In this document: positions 1 through 11,697 of the stretch, one piece after another
Layout of the letters: the number at the start of each line of letters is the position of its first letter
Position numbering within the stretch: the first letter of the stretch is position 1
Assembly (NCBI GenBank): GCA_037157565.1
Contig: JAZHRO010000054.1
Span: 12,693,501 to 12,757,500 of the forward strand
Source: Thalassia testudinum
Taxonomy: Eukaryota; Streptophyta; Magnoliopsida; Alismatales; Hydrocharitaceae
DNA: 64,000 nucleotides
Direction of reading: 5' to 3'
The notes under the pieces: model-generated
Databases searched by the model: none
The model's input: the letters and a program-made list of their open reading frames with translations, nothing else
Told to the model about the DNA's origin: nothing
Translations under genes and position numbers: made by a program

Positions 1-499
1 TCCTTAGTTTCTTACTAATGACTATCACTTTTTTTTCTCATTTTTGTGCTCCTTCTTTTCATTTTGTTTCTTTTTCCTTCCTCCACAAAATTTCTTTCCT
101 CCTCTTATTTTATTATTCTTTTGTTTTCACAAATTTTTTAATTTTTATGGTGTTTTTGGGATATGTGAATTTTTTTTTTCAAAACCTTTTCTTACAAGTT
201 TTTGCACTTTCATACCCCCCCATGTCTAAGATTTGCAATGTCCTCATTGTGACTTAGGAGGTTTTTATTCAACTTAGTTCATTCCTTAGGACAGATATTT
301 TGGTGAGTGAATGGGTAGGGGTGATTGTTGCGGATGATTTCTAATCTCAGATGCAAGCACCTGAGGTGGAGTCGGCTGTCTTAAAGGGTGAACCTTAAGT
401 GCACAAAGGTGTGAAAAAAGGTTTTAGGTTTTCAAAGAGAATGTCGGGCTGCCTCCCATTGTGCGCTGAGTTTTTTGCTATCAGCTTGGCGCAATAAGG
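1..499 (-). other. A1 3' non-coding region downstream of pol
   Basis: This stretch is non-coding. It is the reverse complement of sequence closely similar to 11.79-12.15 kb in A2, including the pyrimidine-rich block and the C-run at about 213-221. That ties A1 and A2 to the same family although their coding regions differ. Short ORFs here are chance products of pyrimidine-rich DNA. Confidence 0.75.
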
Positions 500-1294
500 T
501 CATGGGGAATGGAGGATATAAGATGATTCAGCCAAATCAGTAGAAGTTACATCAATGAACGGTTTGAGTCTCTGGCTATTCACGAAGAAAGGTTCGGAAT
601 CATGGCTGAGCGGACTGATCTCGATGGCTCCATTTCCAAAAATCTGTCGGACCAGGTATGGTTCGACCCACTTGGATCGCAGCTTCCTAGGGAAAAGTTT
701 TAGTCAGGCATCAAAGAGTAGGACCTTCTGACCAGGATAAAAGATCTTTCTAGAGATATGCTTATCATGGAAGGCTTTAACCCGCTCCTTGTAGATTCGC
801 GAGTTCTCGTACGCATCAAGGCTTAATTTATCGATCTTGCTGATTTGAAGCTTTCTGTGGGTTCCAGCCTTCGAAAGATCTAGATTACAGTTCCGTACTG
901 CCCAATAGGCTTTGTGCTCTAGTTCGACGAGAAGGTGACATGCCTTCCCGTACACCAGTCTAAAGGGAGACATACCTAATTGGGTTTTGTGGCAGTCCTA
1001 TAAGCCCACAAGGCTTCTGGAAGTCGGGACGACCAGTCCTTCCTGTTAGGCGGAACAGTGACCTGTAGGATTTTCTTGATCTTCCGATTTTATAGTTCAG
1101 CTAGACCATTAGTCTGGGGGTGATAAGGTGTAGAGATTCGGTGAGACACCCCGTATTTGGTCATCAGTGACCTAAACTAAGCATTTGTGAAATGGGTCTC
1201 CCCGTCTGAGATGATAGCACGAGGAATCCCGAACCGTGAGAAGATATTGTGATGAATAAATTTGAGAACGATTTTGTGATCACATGTTCGGGTG
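500..1294 (-). pseudogene. A1 integrase, C-terminal part (broken)
   Basis: This is the C-terminal half of an Athila-type integrase. At 1177-1294 it reads into the catalytic core with ISDGETHF, which holds the second catalytic Asp, and stops at a TAG (1177-1179). At 704-973, in another frame, it shows [13 protein letters not shown], the AYWA motif and [10 protein letters not shown] followed by GQKVLLFD, all hallmarks of the Athila/Tat integrase tail. A TGA ends that piece at 704-706, and recognisable coding continues in frame to about 500. There are also stops between 973 and 1177, so this is a decayed gene with several nonsense changes and at least one frameshift. The upstream half continues at 28146, across the C1 insertion. 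Confidence 0.85.
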
Positions 1295-1299
1295 GGTAT
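1295..1299. repeat. Target site duplication of C1 (left), GGTAT
   Basis: GGTAT sits immediately before the TG of the C1 5' LTR and recurs at 28141-28145 directly after the CA of the 3' LTR. The match shows that 1300-28140 is one integration event in A1 integrase. Confidence 0.93.
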
Positions 1300-3929
1300 T
1301 GTTAAGAATGCGCGCTTCATACGTCTTTTAAGACGTCTGGGAGGTGGCACAGACGTCTGGGAATCGGTTATTTTTGACACGCGTGATTCGTCTGCGCGCA
1401 TGAGCGCGCAGACTTGCGTACGCTCTCTCTCCCTCTCTTTTTCCCTCTCTCCTGCGGCCGCAGACCCACCCTGTCCCGCTCTCTCTCTCCTCGCGCGGCC
1501 TTGAAAGGCCACGCCCTCCCCCTCACTCCCGTCACCTCCGCCCCCTTCCTCTTCTCCTTCCAGTCGGTGCGCGAGAGCGAGCACGAGTGAGCGGCGGCGG
1601 CGAGAGCCGCGGCGGGTGCGGGAGGAGGTGCTGCGCGGGGGAGGAGGTGTCGGCCGTGAGGGCTCGAGCCTGTCGGGGCAGCGGGAGTCGGCCGGCGGGG
1701 GGCGCAGTGGGCGCGGAGCGACGTGGGAGGGCTGCTGCGGCTCGAGTAGCTGGCGGACGAGGCGCGGCGCGGCCGGGCATTGCGAGCGGAGGGCGAGTCG
1801 CGCCCTAGTTCTGGAAACTTTTCCAGAATCAGACGTTTGGGATTCTAGCCAGACGACGGGCACGACGTCTGGAAGACTGTCCAGACGTCTGAAAGGTGAG
1901 TTATTCCGTCTTCTTCATTTTCTTCGATTGACCGTACTAAGAGAGAGAGGAAATGGGTACGCGCAGGGTCTGAGATTCGCATCCAACGCGAATCAGACGT
2001 CTGGCTGCAGTGCCAGACGACTGGAGCGACTTCCAGACGTCCGGGGTGACCATCGGACGTTTGGGAACTAGGCCAGACGCCCCCACAGGCTTCTGGACGT
2101 CTGAGAGACCACGCAGAGCAAGGTAACCCCTGATCCACTTTTTAAGATGTCTGGAATAAGTTCCAGACGTCTGATTTTGCATTGTTTCGTCGTTTTCAAC
2201 CCGTTTAGGGCCCGTTCGGGTTCCGTTTTCCGCGTTTCGAGTTGCGTTCTTTTCAGAATTAAATCCTCTACCTGTCTACAGTAGCTGTATACTGTTTTGA
2301 GAAATTCCTTGTGTTTGATCCTTGTGATAGGACCCCGTTCCATTACAGTCTCGGGGGTTGCAGAGGCACGCGGGATTCCCGACCACACCCGCAATTCGCC
2401 TGTTGTAACCGGTAGAGTGGCATTTAAGTTTATTAGCATAATCTGTTAAATTATGGAACCATAAATAGAACCTAGGACATTGCATGAATCCTAGGAATGA
2501 GAAATGAGATTGAATGATAGATCGTAGGGTGTTGCATAAATCCTAGGGTATGACATGATTCCTAGGATGGGAAAACTAGTGGAATATGTGAACACTGCAG
2601 TCTTGAAAATGTGGAAAAGAAATAATAGCTGCCTGTAAATTTGTTTAAACAGCTGTTTGTTATGAATAAATGAACATGATTAAGAATATGGGATGTATGA
2701 ACGTGAAACTGGAAGGGTGAAACCTGAATGCGCTGAGTTAAAGAGCTGGAACCCTACGGGGAATTAGGAGTAGAACTCCTGGAAGTGAATGAAATAGAAT
2801 TGGGGAAGTGAGTTGGCCCTTGAGTACGGAGTACCAAGGAGAGCGACTATTCCCCTGTTTAGTGCAGAGCGGAGCCAGCCGCCCCAGGGACCCGGGATTA
2901 GGACTGGCCACTCTGTACCGACTTGCTGGCCCTCGTGTACGTAGTATCGAGGAGACCTACTAGTGTCGGGAGGCACTAGCTACCCCACGGGCCCCGGGGT
3001 TCTGCTAGCCTCCTACACCGACTTGTTAGGCCCAATGGGCAAACCAGGGCAATCAGGCGAGGGTGCGCGGACTGTGGAGGGGCAAGGCCCCTGTTTGGTT
3101 ACTGTGGAGGGGTTGGACCCCTGTTACTGAGAGGGCTCTGCCGTGTACTGGTTCCGTGATGTGCTTTGGGCACACCCGTTAACGGAAACGACTGACCGCG
3201 TGCCAGTGCGGGTTAGCTACCCGTGCGTTTACCGCGCGTGCCGTAGTCACCGTTACGTCTGTCAGTGACCTTGGGGTGGTTGACTGAGAGTAGGATCACC
3301 ACGGGGGACTCTCCCGGCTAGGAGAGCACCACGTGCTACTTCTACTGTTCGGAAAAGACTGCAATCAAGATAGTTTCCACGAGGAACATTCGAGATCAAG
3401 TAAAGAATCTGAGAAATAGATAAATTGTGAAACAATAGAAAGGCGTAAATAAAGGAAGAAAGAAAATTAAAATAGGTACTGTACACTTTACTGTTTCTTT
3501 AGTTTAGCTGCCACTCTACTCAGCGTTTTGCTGATGTGTTACACTCGTTACCTTTCAGGACCAGGTGTTGAGCAGCCAGGGTCAGCGGCTGCAGAGGACG
3601 CTGGGCCGAGTAGGGTCCAGTAGAGTTACCGCTATTATCTTGTACCTCTTTTTGGTTCCACTGTAGTGAGTAGTTCTTGTTTCCGCTGTACTTTTCTTTA
3701 CCTGCAGTTCATATTATGTTATGAATGTTGTTCTACTGCTGTGGTGGTACATACTGTAGTGGTTTCTTTTCTTACTGCTGTATTTTCTTACTGTTAGTTA
3801 TATTCATGTTGAATGTGGTTTATTTTACTGCTGTTTTGGTTACTTCCTCGTTGGACGACCAGGTCTTGGGTTTAGTCGAGTCGGTCCGGTTCTCGTGTCT
3901 CGTAGGGACTCGGGAATCGGGTCGTTACA
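1300..3929 (+). repeat. C1 5' LTR (2630 bp)
   Basis: It begins TGTTAAGAA and ends TCGTTACA. It is closely matched by 25520-28140 and by the solo LTR at 29553-32184. It contains a GACGTC-palindrome zone (1332-2172), a GC-rich low-complexity block (1400-1800), a CCTAGG minisatellite (about 2471-2580) and two imperfect repeats of about 110 bp (about 2815-3035). ORFs inside it are not credible genes. I see no convincing TATA box. Confidence 0.93.
1332..2172. promoter_or_regulatory. GACGTC palindrome cluster in C1 5' LTR
   Basis: By eye there are 8 exact GACGTC hexamers, mostly inside the longer palindrome CAGACGTCTG(G), plus several one-base variants. Chance would give about 0.2 in this length at equal base frequencies. 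GACGTC is the C-box core bound by plant bZIP factors, so an enhancer role is possible but inferred. Confidence 0.6.
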
Positions 3930-3932
3930 AGA

Positions 3933-3944
3933 TGGTATCAGAGC
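3933..3944 (+). other. C1 primer binding site (initiator tRNA-Met type)
   Basis: TGGTATCAGAGC lies 3 bp downstream of the 5' LTR. This motif is complementary to the 3' end of plant initiator tRNA-Met and is the usual minus-strand primer site in this clade. Confidence 0.93.
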
Positions 3945-4111
3945 AAGGTCGTCCCGAGAAGTGAATCAACTGACTGGAAAATAATCAATTCACATGTCTA
4001 TAACTAGAGTAGCCATCACAACATATCTTTTGACATGAGCTCTTAGACGTTTCCATTTGGTATCGTTCCGTAGTGACGTGTTCCGTTTTGTTTCGCGTCT
4101 CCTTACAGGAG

Positions 4112-5961
4112 ATGTCTCGTCGCGAGATTGGTGAGGTTGGCCGTGGGCGTGCCATTGCCCCAGTGGACCAGCCACTACTCCCGGGCGTCCAGGCCCAGGA
4201 CCTCGCCCGGCTGATACGAGACATTGTACGAGAGGAGCTCCACCCACCGCCCCGAGCGCCTCACCCTGGGGCTGTGGAGGGGGAGTCCTCTGTGGGACCA
4301 CTCGACGGACGCGGCGCTGGACACGGGGGAGGGGATGGGCCGCTGCAGCCCCCACCTTCCTCCGACACTTCTGTGCACGACGCACCGTTGCCTGGAGGTG
4401 CATCAGCATCCCCACTGCAGCGCCACTCCAAGCTCTTCGGGCAGTTCCGGAAGCTGAAGCCCCCCTCCTTCAAGGGGGATGAGGACCCGATCGAGGCAGA
4501 GGACTGGCTTGAGCAGCTGGAGAAGATCATCGACACCCTTCGCCCCCCGGTGGAGTGCCGCGTGGCCTTTGCCACGTACCAGCTGGAGAGTGCGACACAC
4601 AGGTGGTGGAGGGCGGTCCGGGGACAGGAGAGAGACGAGCCGACCTGGGATCGGTTCGTCGCCCTCTTCTGCGAGCAGTACTTTCCCCAGACGTGGCAGG
4701 ACTAGAGGAGGCGGGAGTTCCACACTCTCCGCCAAGGGACGATGACTGTGAGCGCGTACTGCACGCGTTTCTTGGAGTTATCCTGCTTTGCAGCGACAGC
4801 AGTAGCCACAGAGGAGGAGCGCCTTTGGAGGTTCACCGAGGGGCTCCGACCTGCGATTCGGGGGTATGTCAAACCCCTGAAGCTGCCTACGTTTTCGAGG
4901 GTGGTGGAGGCAGCCATGACTTACGAGGAGACCAACCCGTCCCCGCGAGACACTAACGGCGGGTGGAAGAGGCCCTTTTAGCCAGACTTTTCACAGGGTC
5001 GGCGAGAGAGGAGACACGTGGCGTCCGCAGGAGAGCCGTCACGTTTTATAGGGCCATCAGTGGCCTTTGGGGGCCCTCGACATGGGCCAGTCGCCAGCAC
5101 TGGACCCCCGCCCAGCCGACAGCAGGGACCCACTGAGGGAGGGAGTTGGGTTCCCCTCTGTTACCAGTGTGGCCACCCGGGCCACATCAGGAGGGACTGC
5201 TCGTCTATGGCAGGAGGTCAGCAGATACTTCCCGCGCAGAGCACTGGAGGACGCGTAGGAGGCCGCGGTTACCAGGCGCGAGGAGGAGGACAGCAATCAC
5301 GAGGAGGGTACCAGCCAGCATCTGCCCGTCCGACGCAAAGTGTGGCTACTTAGTCCGCACCTAGAGCTGAGGGGCGTATCAACGCCTTGACACACAGGGA
5401 CGCCAGAGCTTCGGGATCGGTGGTAGCAGGTATGGTTTCAGTTTTCGACAGTCTCGTTTACACGCTTTTCGATTTTGGCGCTATGCACTCGTTTGTCGCA
5501 GCCAGTTTCGCAGTTAGCTTGGACCAAGATTATACACTGTTAGAGAATCCGTTCGTAATCAGAGGTCCGAGTGGTCAGCTGTTTGTAGCTGAGGAGGTGT
5601 ACATGGATTGCGAGGTCAGCGTCAGAGGACATAGCCTGCCAGCTGACCTGATTATGATACAGATGGAGGACTTTGGAGTGATTCTGGGGATGGATTGGCT
5701 GTCCGCTTACCACGCCTTGGTGGACTGTTTTGAGAGGAAGATCGTCTTCTCCATTCAGGAGTTGCCTTCTTTCGAGTTTCACGGACAGCCAGTGGATGGA
5801 GGTTTCAGGTGCATTTCGGCACTTCGGGCGGCGAGACTTTTGAGCCAAGGGTGTGAGGGTTTCCTAGCTTGTGTAGTGGCAGAGCCCAGCCCTGTGGCAG
5901 ACTTCCAGAGCATCCCGGTGGATAGAGAGTACCCTGACGTGTTTCCAAACGAGTTACCAGG
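4112..5961 (+). pseudogene. C1 gag and protease (nonsense-riddled, cut by A2)
   Basis: The ATG at 4112 follows a 168-bp leader. A retrotransposon-gag domain spans about 4430-4975, with KPPSFKGDEDP and a later TVSAYCTRFLEL segment. A CCHC zinc knuckle (CYQCGHPGHIRRDC) lies near 5158-5200. A pepsin-like retroviral protease follows; its active site, normally D-S/T-G, reads DFGAMHSF near 5470, a likely inactivating change. The ILGMDWL motif lies near 5680. The whole stretch is one frame broken only by TAG at 4703, 4979 and 5351. The frame runs into A2 at 5962 and resumes at 21060 in the RT leader, so A2 cut a polyprotein that had no frameshift at this point. Confidence 0.9.
5957..5961. repeat. 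Target site duplication of A2 (left), CCAGG
   Basis: CCAGG precedes the A2 5' LTR and recurs at 21055-21059 after its 3' LTR. Removing A2 and one copy restores the C1 reading frame. Confidence 0.93.
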
Positions 5962-6877
5962 TGATGAGAACCTCATCATGAGCCTTAAACTAGCACCATT
6001 TAACCCTGATTTGCAAGAAAAATCTCCTACATAACCTTAGAAAGGCTTGGCTCAGAGAGATTCTGAGTTTGCAAAGAAAATAGAAACTGAGGGGTAAAAA
6101 TGTAATTTCACCAATCCAATCTGAAAACAGGGTAACTCAGGGTCCAAACATAGGTCAAAACAACCTAATAAGAAGAAAAGTGAGATGAAATGACTCAACA
6201 AGGGCTACAGCAACTCCAAAGAATTAAATGACATCCTATAACCCTAAAAATAAATCCACTTAAATACACGAGGTTCGAGGTAGAGAAAAAATCAACTAAA
6301 TCCTCTAAAATTCATAGAAAAATAATCTCTAGGTTTTAGAACCTTCAATTTGGCCTTAGAAACCCATTTTGACCTACATTGAGAACCATGCCCAATTAAC
6401 AACTTAATTTAGGTTTTTACGTAATTTGACCAGTCAAACAAGGTTTAATCTAGAAATAAAATTCACCATCCGAATCCTTAGGTCCTAATTAGTCATGTAT
6501 AAAAACTTGAGCCTAAGAAGAAACCTTCTTGACCAACTTTACACTTTGGTCCTCATATATTTACTTTCTGGCCCTCAACTTTTGAACCCTCACATTTTGG
6601 CCCCTAACTCTCCTTCGTTCTTTGCGTTTAGGTCCCTCCTGCAAAACCTGAGCAGCACCATGCTCCGGCGACCTTGCGCGGAGCATGGCGCCGCGCAGGG
6701 TAGGGGGGGCTGCCAAGTCAAATGGGGGTGCCCTGCGTCGTCAGCCACCGCAGGAGCACCCACCTGAGTGCTGCGACCACCCATACTGCCCGTGCGAACG
6801 CATGGACGGTATGGGTCTCCTTCCTCCGGCGAGGGAGACACGTCGTCTCACTCCGCCCTCCTCTCTGGTTCTGCCCC

Positions 6878-6885
6878 TATAAATA
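6878..6885 (+). promoter_or_regulatory. TATA box of A2 LTR
   Basis: TATAAATA is followed by a C-rich stretch and is conserved in the 3' LTR (14160-14167). It is the only strong core promoter motif I see in this LTR. Confidence 0.65.
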
Positions 6886-8129
6886 CCCCCGTCGCTCCGC
6901 CGTTCTTCCCAGCTCGGATCTGACGGAGATGCCCCCTCACTTCCTCTCTTCCCACTCCAACAGACGCCCCCTTGCTCTGGCGGTTTCTCCTCCTCCTCCT
7001 CGTCGCTCTGCTGCAATACCAACAGCAGAGCCACCTTCCTGATCTTCCTCCGCGTCGCGCAATACCAGCACGTGCTGCTTTAGCCCTGTCGTCGTCGCCG
7101 TCCTCCCCCACTGGGCATTTCTTCTCCAGCTCCGGTAGGTACGAGCCGGCAGCCTCTTCGTCCCCTTCGTCACTTTAGCTAGATTAGAATTAGTCTTCTC
7201 TATCCCCTCTTTCTTTTCCTCCCTAGTTTACAATCAATTACACCCTCGACCGACCCGACCACCGTCACCTTCTCCACCTCCGGCCACACTCCGGCGACTC
7301 GCTCCCATCACTCCAGCAACCCACACGGCTCGCCGACCACCGCAGAACCTTCGCCTCCTCACCCTGATCATCCTCCGCCCTTCCACTTCCCCCAAATCGC
7401 CCTCTGCAACTACACCGAACACACCCATTTCCCAACCCGCAGTTTGACCTAGGGCGGCCCTTAGGCTCCGCCCCGCCACCTGCAGACCCTCCGACCACCT
7501 TCGCCGTGCCACGAAGAAGGTCCTCCGCGTATCTAATTAGGCCGAGAGGCCCTTTCTCTGTAAACAGGAACTTCGCTCGCCGCCGCCATTGCTGAGGTGA
7601 AGAAGCTCCTTCGACCTGCTGCTCCAGGCACGCCACGCCCAGATCAGGCTCCCAGGCTGCGTGGGGTGTCTTCACGAAGTGCCAAGCTGCAGTTGAGGCG
7701 AAGCCCTCACGCGAAACCCTCGCGTGAAACCTCGACTGCCCGCTGCCTCCTCCGCGCGGGCGTCCAATTGAGGGGGGACATTTAGTCCCACCTCGGAAAC
7801 CCACTAAGGCAAACGGGCGCTTAAAGGCAAAAAGTGCCTTAAGTTGTTTGCCTCAGATCACGGGGTGAGGTCCCCTTCACCCGCCCGATTACCCGGCCTC
7901 GTTCGCGCTCACGCCCAGCGGACCTGGCCCGACCTGATTAGCCCGACCTGCACTCCTCGCCCACCACCGCACGCCGGTGGGCCTGGACCCGGGCGCGACC
8001 CGCGTACCTGATTACCTGGTTGCTCTGGGAGAGCCTTCCTAAGAGTGAATTCTGAGAGAGAGAGACGTGGGGGGGAGGGTAGAGTAGGTTTTGCCCTCTG
8101 ACGTGTAAACCGTGAAGTGTGCAGGCACA

Positions 8130-8520
8130 GGTGAAGAAGAAGAAGGACTGCGGAAGAAAAAGAAGAAGAAGAGAACACAAAGCAGAAGAAGAAGGAAGCT
8201 GAGGAAGACACTGTAGCTTCAGCATTTAAGTCGTCCGATTGGAAAATCAGACGACGTCCTGAAGGCAAAAGAAGAAGAAGGACAGAAGGACTGAAGAAGA
8301 AGAAGAAGAAGAAAAGAAGAAAGAAGGAGAGACGATGTCCTGAAAGCAAAAGAAAAGAAGAAGAGCACGAGAGGAAGATCTGAAGAACAGAAGAAGAAGA
8401 GAAAACAAGGAAGAACAGAAGGCAGAAGAGAAGACCACGAGGAGATAGACAAAGAAGAAGAAATCAAGAGCCAAAGAGAAGAGAAGACAAAGAGGAAGAA
8501 AGAAGAGAAGAAGAAGCCAA
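8130..8520 (+). repeat. Purine-rich (GAA)n-like block in A2 LTR
   Basis: About 390 bp of nearly pure A and G, mostly GAA and GAG units, interrupted by a short GACGAC/GACGTC segment. It is repeated at about 20460-20870 in the 3' LTR. The A1 LTR has the corresponding pyrimidine block at about 36805-37210. Translations of it are artefacts. Confidence 0.85.
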
Positions 8521-8713
8521 ATTTTCATCTCTCTCTCTCTCTATTTTTGTAATAAGAAATATTGTACTTCTAGAATACGACTTGCTCCCTGAGTTTGACC
8601 TCGGGAACTCTTTTATTTTCCGAGTAAAAAATATATCTGTAATGATGGCAATAACTAGCTGTACTACAACGTAATTTCTACAACAAAAGCTAGTCACAAC
8701 GCCGTCATCACCT

Positions 8714-8731
8714 TGGCGCCGTTGCCGGGGA
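8714..8731 (+). other. A2 primer binding site (Athila/tRNA-Asp type)
   Basis: TGGCGCCGTTGCCGGGGA lies 3 bp after the LTR and matches the site of A1 on the other strand (36563-36580). Athila elements are known to use a tRNA-Asp-type site of this form. Confidence 0.85.
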
Positions 8732-9828
8732 GCAACGGCTATTCTAGAAGCTTTGAATTTCTTTTTAACAATTGCTAATCTTCTCTCTTGTGTGCAGGTA
8801 AAGGAAAATCAAGCAGCCGCACAATAACCACTCCGAGGACAGGTAATTTTTATTTCTTCTATCCTCACTTTAACCCTCAATTCTAAAGAGGTAGAAAAAG
8901 AAAAGAACAAGCAATATAGGTACAACCTGTCTTCCATACCTAGTAAACCATCAAAGCTGCATGTTTTCAAATATCAACCCACCATTCCTACACACACTAT
9001 TAAGGTAATTAAGGGCTAACACCTTCTTGCCTGAGCCCTAATTACCCAACAAAGAGCTAACTGGACCAAGTACAGCCAACTCAAGGATTGAAAAGCTAGG
9101 GATTTTAGAGACACACCCCTTAATCAAGAATTGAGAAAATCCAAAAGAAGTGTGCCTAAGCTATTGATTGAAAATACCTATTCAGAGAAACCCTAAGCAA
9201 TTGGCTCTCTAAACACTTGAACCTTAAAATACAAGACCCAAAAACTCTCAAAGGAACAAGAGGTAAAGTTGACCCCTTGGGTCAACCAACCTTAAAATTA
9301 GGTCACTTTCTCACTCAAAATACCTAAGAGGTCAAGTGTAACTTTAAGCACCCTGATCTTAAATTAAAATTGGTAGACTTAAGAGGTCAAGATCCCCATT
9401 CTGGTCTGCTTGGAATCTCAGTTACAAGAGAGGTCAGGTGGGGGAAACCCTGTAACCCGTGGGGATGCTCTACCGTGTAGGGGTCTTCGCGAGACTCTCC
9501 CTCTCTGGCTGCCCAGGTAATTCTCAGGTGGACGATCTTTTTGATCAAGGGGTCCATCTGTCCCGCACCTCTATAGTCACCCAACAATTTTTGGGTGTCT
9601 TGATTGGGTCCAGCACCTGCTTATCTCATCCAGTCCTTCAGTATTTGGCAGGAGGTCCTTGAAACCTCCTATAGAAATTCACTCTCCCCGAGGCTAAGCC
9701 TCGGCTCCCTTGTTTTTGCAGAAATCATTCACATAGCCCCTCTTTCCTCTGATTCTGAACAAAATCCCCTTCTTCCATCTTGATTCAAACTTCGATTCTA
9801 TATCTTGATTCCACCACCTGATTCAAAG
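8732..9828 (+). other. A2 untranslated leader
   Basis: No credible coding sequence. The segment at 9.38-9.60 kb is closely similar to the leader of A1, upstream of its gag, showing common ancestry outside the coding region. Confidence 0.7.
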
Positions 9829-11697
9829 ATGCAGCCACACCAATTAAGACTACCATTCAAAAAGCCTGAATATCTGAGATCCATGAAAGATAAGATGATT
9901 GAGGATGCCCTTGAATTCTATGAAATCAAATGTAAACCCTCAACATCAATAGAAAACATTCAGGTTGATGTCCCAACAACCACAGCTTTCATCATAAATT
10001 GCGCCCAAATTCTATTGACAGAAGTTACAAAAGGATCAACCCGAGATATGCTCATGAGAGGATACATAGAGATAGAAAAATTACACCAATCTGAATACCT
10101 TCAATGCTTGACAAATCCTGTACTTTGGGAACAACACCAAGATGCCCTTATAAAATGGGTAGAGATGATGAGATCACTAGAACAAATTATCAACCAGAAA
10201 TATCCGTATATACCAGAAACAGAGGAGGAACCATCTTGGAACAGTATTAAGGAACATCCAGTTTCCCAGATCTCGGGACTGAGGCACAAAGTGGTTGTAG
10301 AATCCCAACCCAGATAGAAGACAACATTGAAATAGGTTGGGATATTGCAGGAGAACACAATGATGAGCTGAACTTAGAACATGAATTGCCAAGCTTAGAG
10401 TTCCAAAACTCCTGCAATAATGAGATCAGAACTGAACCTTTTGAGGGTATAAATTCCGCCCCTTATTTTGCTAAGGTCGCCCTCGAAGGTTATTCAGACT
10501 TAGGTTCTAATAATTCTACCCACATCCTAAGCCTAGAACCTAGATCTGAAACTTATTGGGAAGATTATGAGGCCCCTTATGAGAAAGATCAAATTTTTAC
10601 AGAATATGATTCTGGGCCTCTATTTGATGAATATCCCTCTCCAACATCCTCAGGAAATTTGATCGATTTGTTCGAAAGTCATGCCAATTTATGATACAGA
10701 AACTGAGGAGTTGGATGAGCAAGGTTTTAATTGGGTCTATCCTACCAGCTTCAAGCTTGAGCCTAGACAGAATACTTTTTTAAGCCCAGAATTAACATAT
10801 CAGCTAGACCCCAGTCAGGCTGCTGATTCCACATCTGATGATTTATGCTGCGGTGGAATTCATAATCATGAATCTCATTTTCGCAAACTCTCCGACAACT
10901 TCAGATCCGACTATAATTGCGGAGAGATTCTCCTTCCTGAACACGCCAGGCCCATCTACGACCTCAGTTTACATGACTCTGACTCCGACTCTGAGGTCCT
11001 GATTCCCGAGATCACTGATAACACAGAATCATTCCTTTTCGATCCTCAGGAACCAAAAATAGAAAATGCCAAGAGTGATTACAACCTAGAATTCAAATCT
11101 TTTCTCAATTCAGATTTCTTACATCCTACAGACACTCTTCAGGCATTTGATAGTTACCCAGAGGACTCTTTACAGAAAATCACCTGTCATTCCTTTCTAG
11201 AAGATCCCTCATACACAGTTGCCACCTCGTCTGCACACACAGAACTAATCAAAACCTCTTCCCAACCCCGACCCGCAACCGGACTCAATTTCTATTCAGA
11301 TTCACCTCTCACCGAGCCGATTGCATTTCCACATCGGGTTTGGAACACTGATCAGACTACATATCATGCTCCATCATTCTCTGATCACCCCTGTAGGGTT
11401 TCCGCGTCATTCATTGATTATTCTACGGGTCCCTATTCTGACCAGGCTGATTCGACTCAGCCAAACCCTGCGTTTTCACTTCCACATCCATCTGAGCTTC
11501 ATAGTATATGGTGGGTTCCACACCTTTTTATCCACATCTATCAACCCACCAGATTGATTGGGTTTGGGCTGCATCATCAGCCTATTGATCTGAACAAGCA
11601 CCTGGTTGGACCAACCAGGCTCTTAATCAAGGTGCTTGTATTACAAAACTCTGCTGATTTCACCATCCCCTCTCCATCGCATTTCCCGCTTGGCTGA
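9829..11697 (+). pseudogene. A2 unfamiliar ORF of about 620 codons, two frameshifts
   Basis: Three overlapping open frames run head to tail. The first is 9829-10317 (ATG at 9829). The second is open from about 10248 to 10694, offset by -1. The third is open from about 10663 to 11697, offset by +1, back in the first frame. The overlaps and compensating shifts suggest one ancestral ORF with two small indels. The N-terminal 160 residues look helical and charged (MKDKMIEDALEFYEIKCK); the middle and C-terminus are acidic and rich in Ser, Pro, Asp and Tyr (LHDSDSDSEVLIPE), ending in a more hydrophobic stretch. I see no CCHC knuckle, protease, RT or integrase motif. It occupies the place of gag-pol between an Athila leader and an Athila 3' region. 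Function unknown: a strongly diverged gag, a captured host gene, or an element-specific protein are all possible. Confidence 0.6.

Larger units (their letters stand above)
5962..8710 (+). repeat. A2 5' LTR (2749 bp)
   Basis: It starts TGATGAGAACCTCATCA, whose ends form a 7-bp hairpin, and ends GTCATCA. A TATAAATA box at 6878-6885 marks the likely promoter. A (GAA)n-like purine block covers about 8130-8520, preceding the LTR end. The 3' copy at 13243-14715 plus 19776-21054 differs at roughly a few bases per hundred by eye. No gene is credible inside it. Confidence 0.93.

Noticed and set aside
1177..1863. 228-codon open frame on the minus strand
   Set aside because: Most of it is GC-rich LTR sequence of C1. 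Only its last 40 or so codons (1177-1294) are real, and they belong to A1 integrase; the fusion is created by the insertion.
3990..4575. Open frames on the minus strand opposite C1 gag
   Set aside because: They are shadows of GC-rich gag codons and lack any domain; the plus strand carries the conserved gag motifs.
7909..8528. Leu/Ser/Phe-rich open frames on the minus strand
   Set aside because: They are translations of the GAA-rich purine block in the A2 LTR and recur at 20.2-20.8 kb; low-complexity artefacts.
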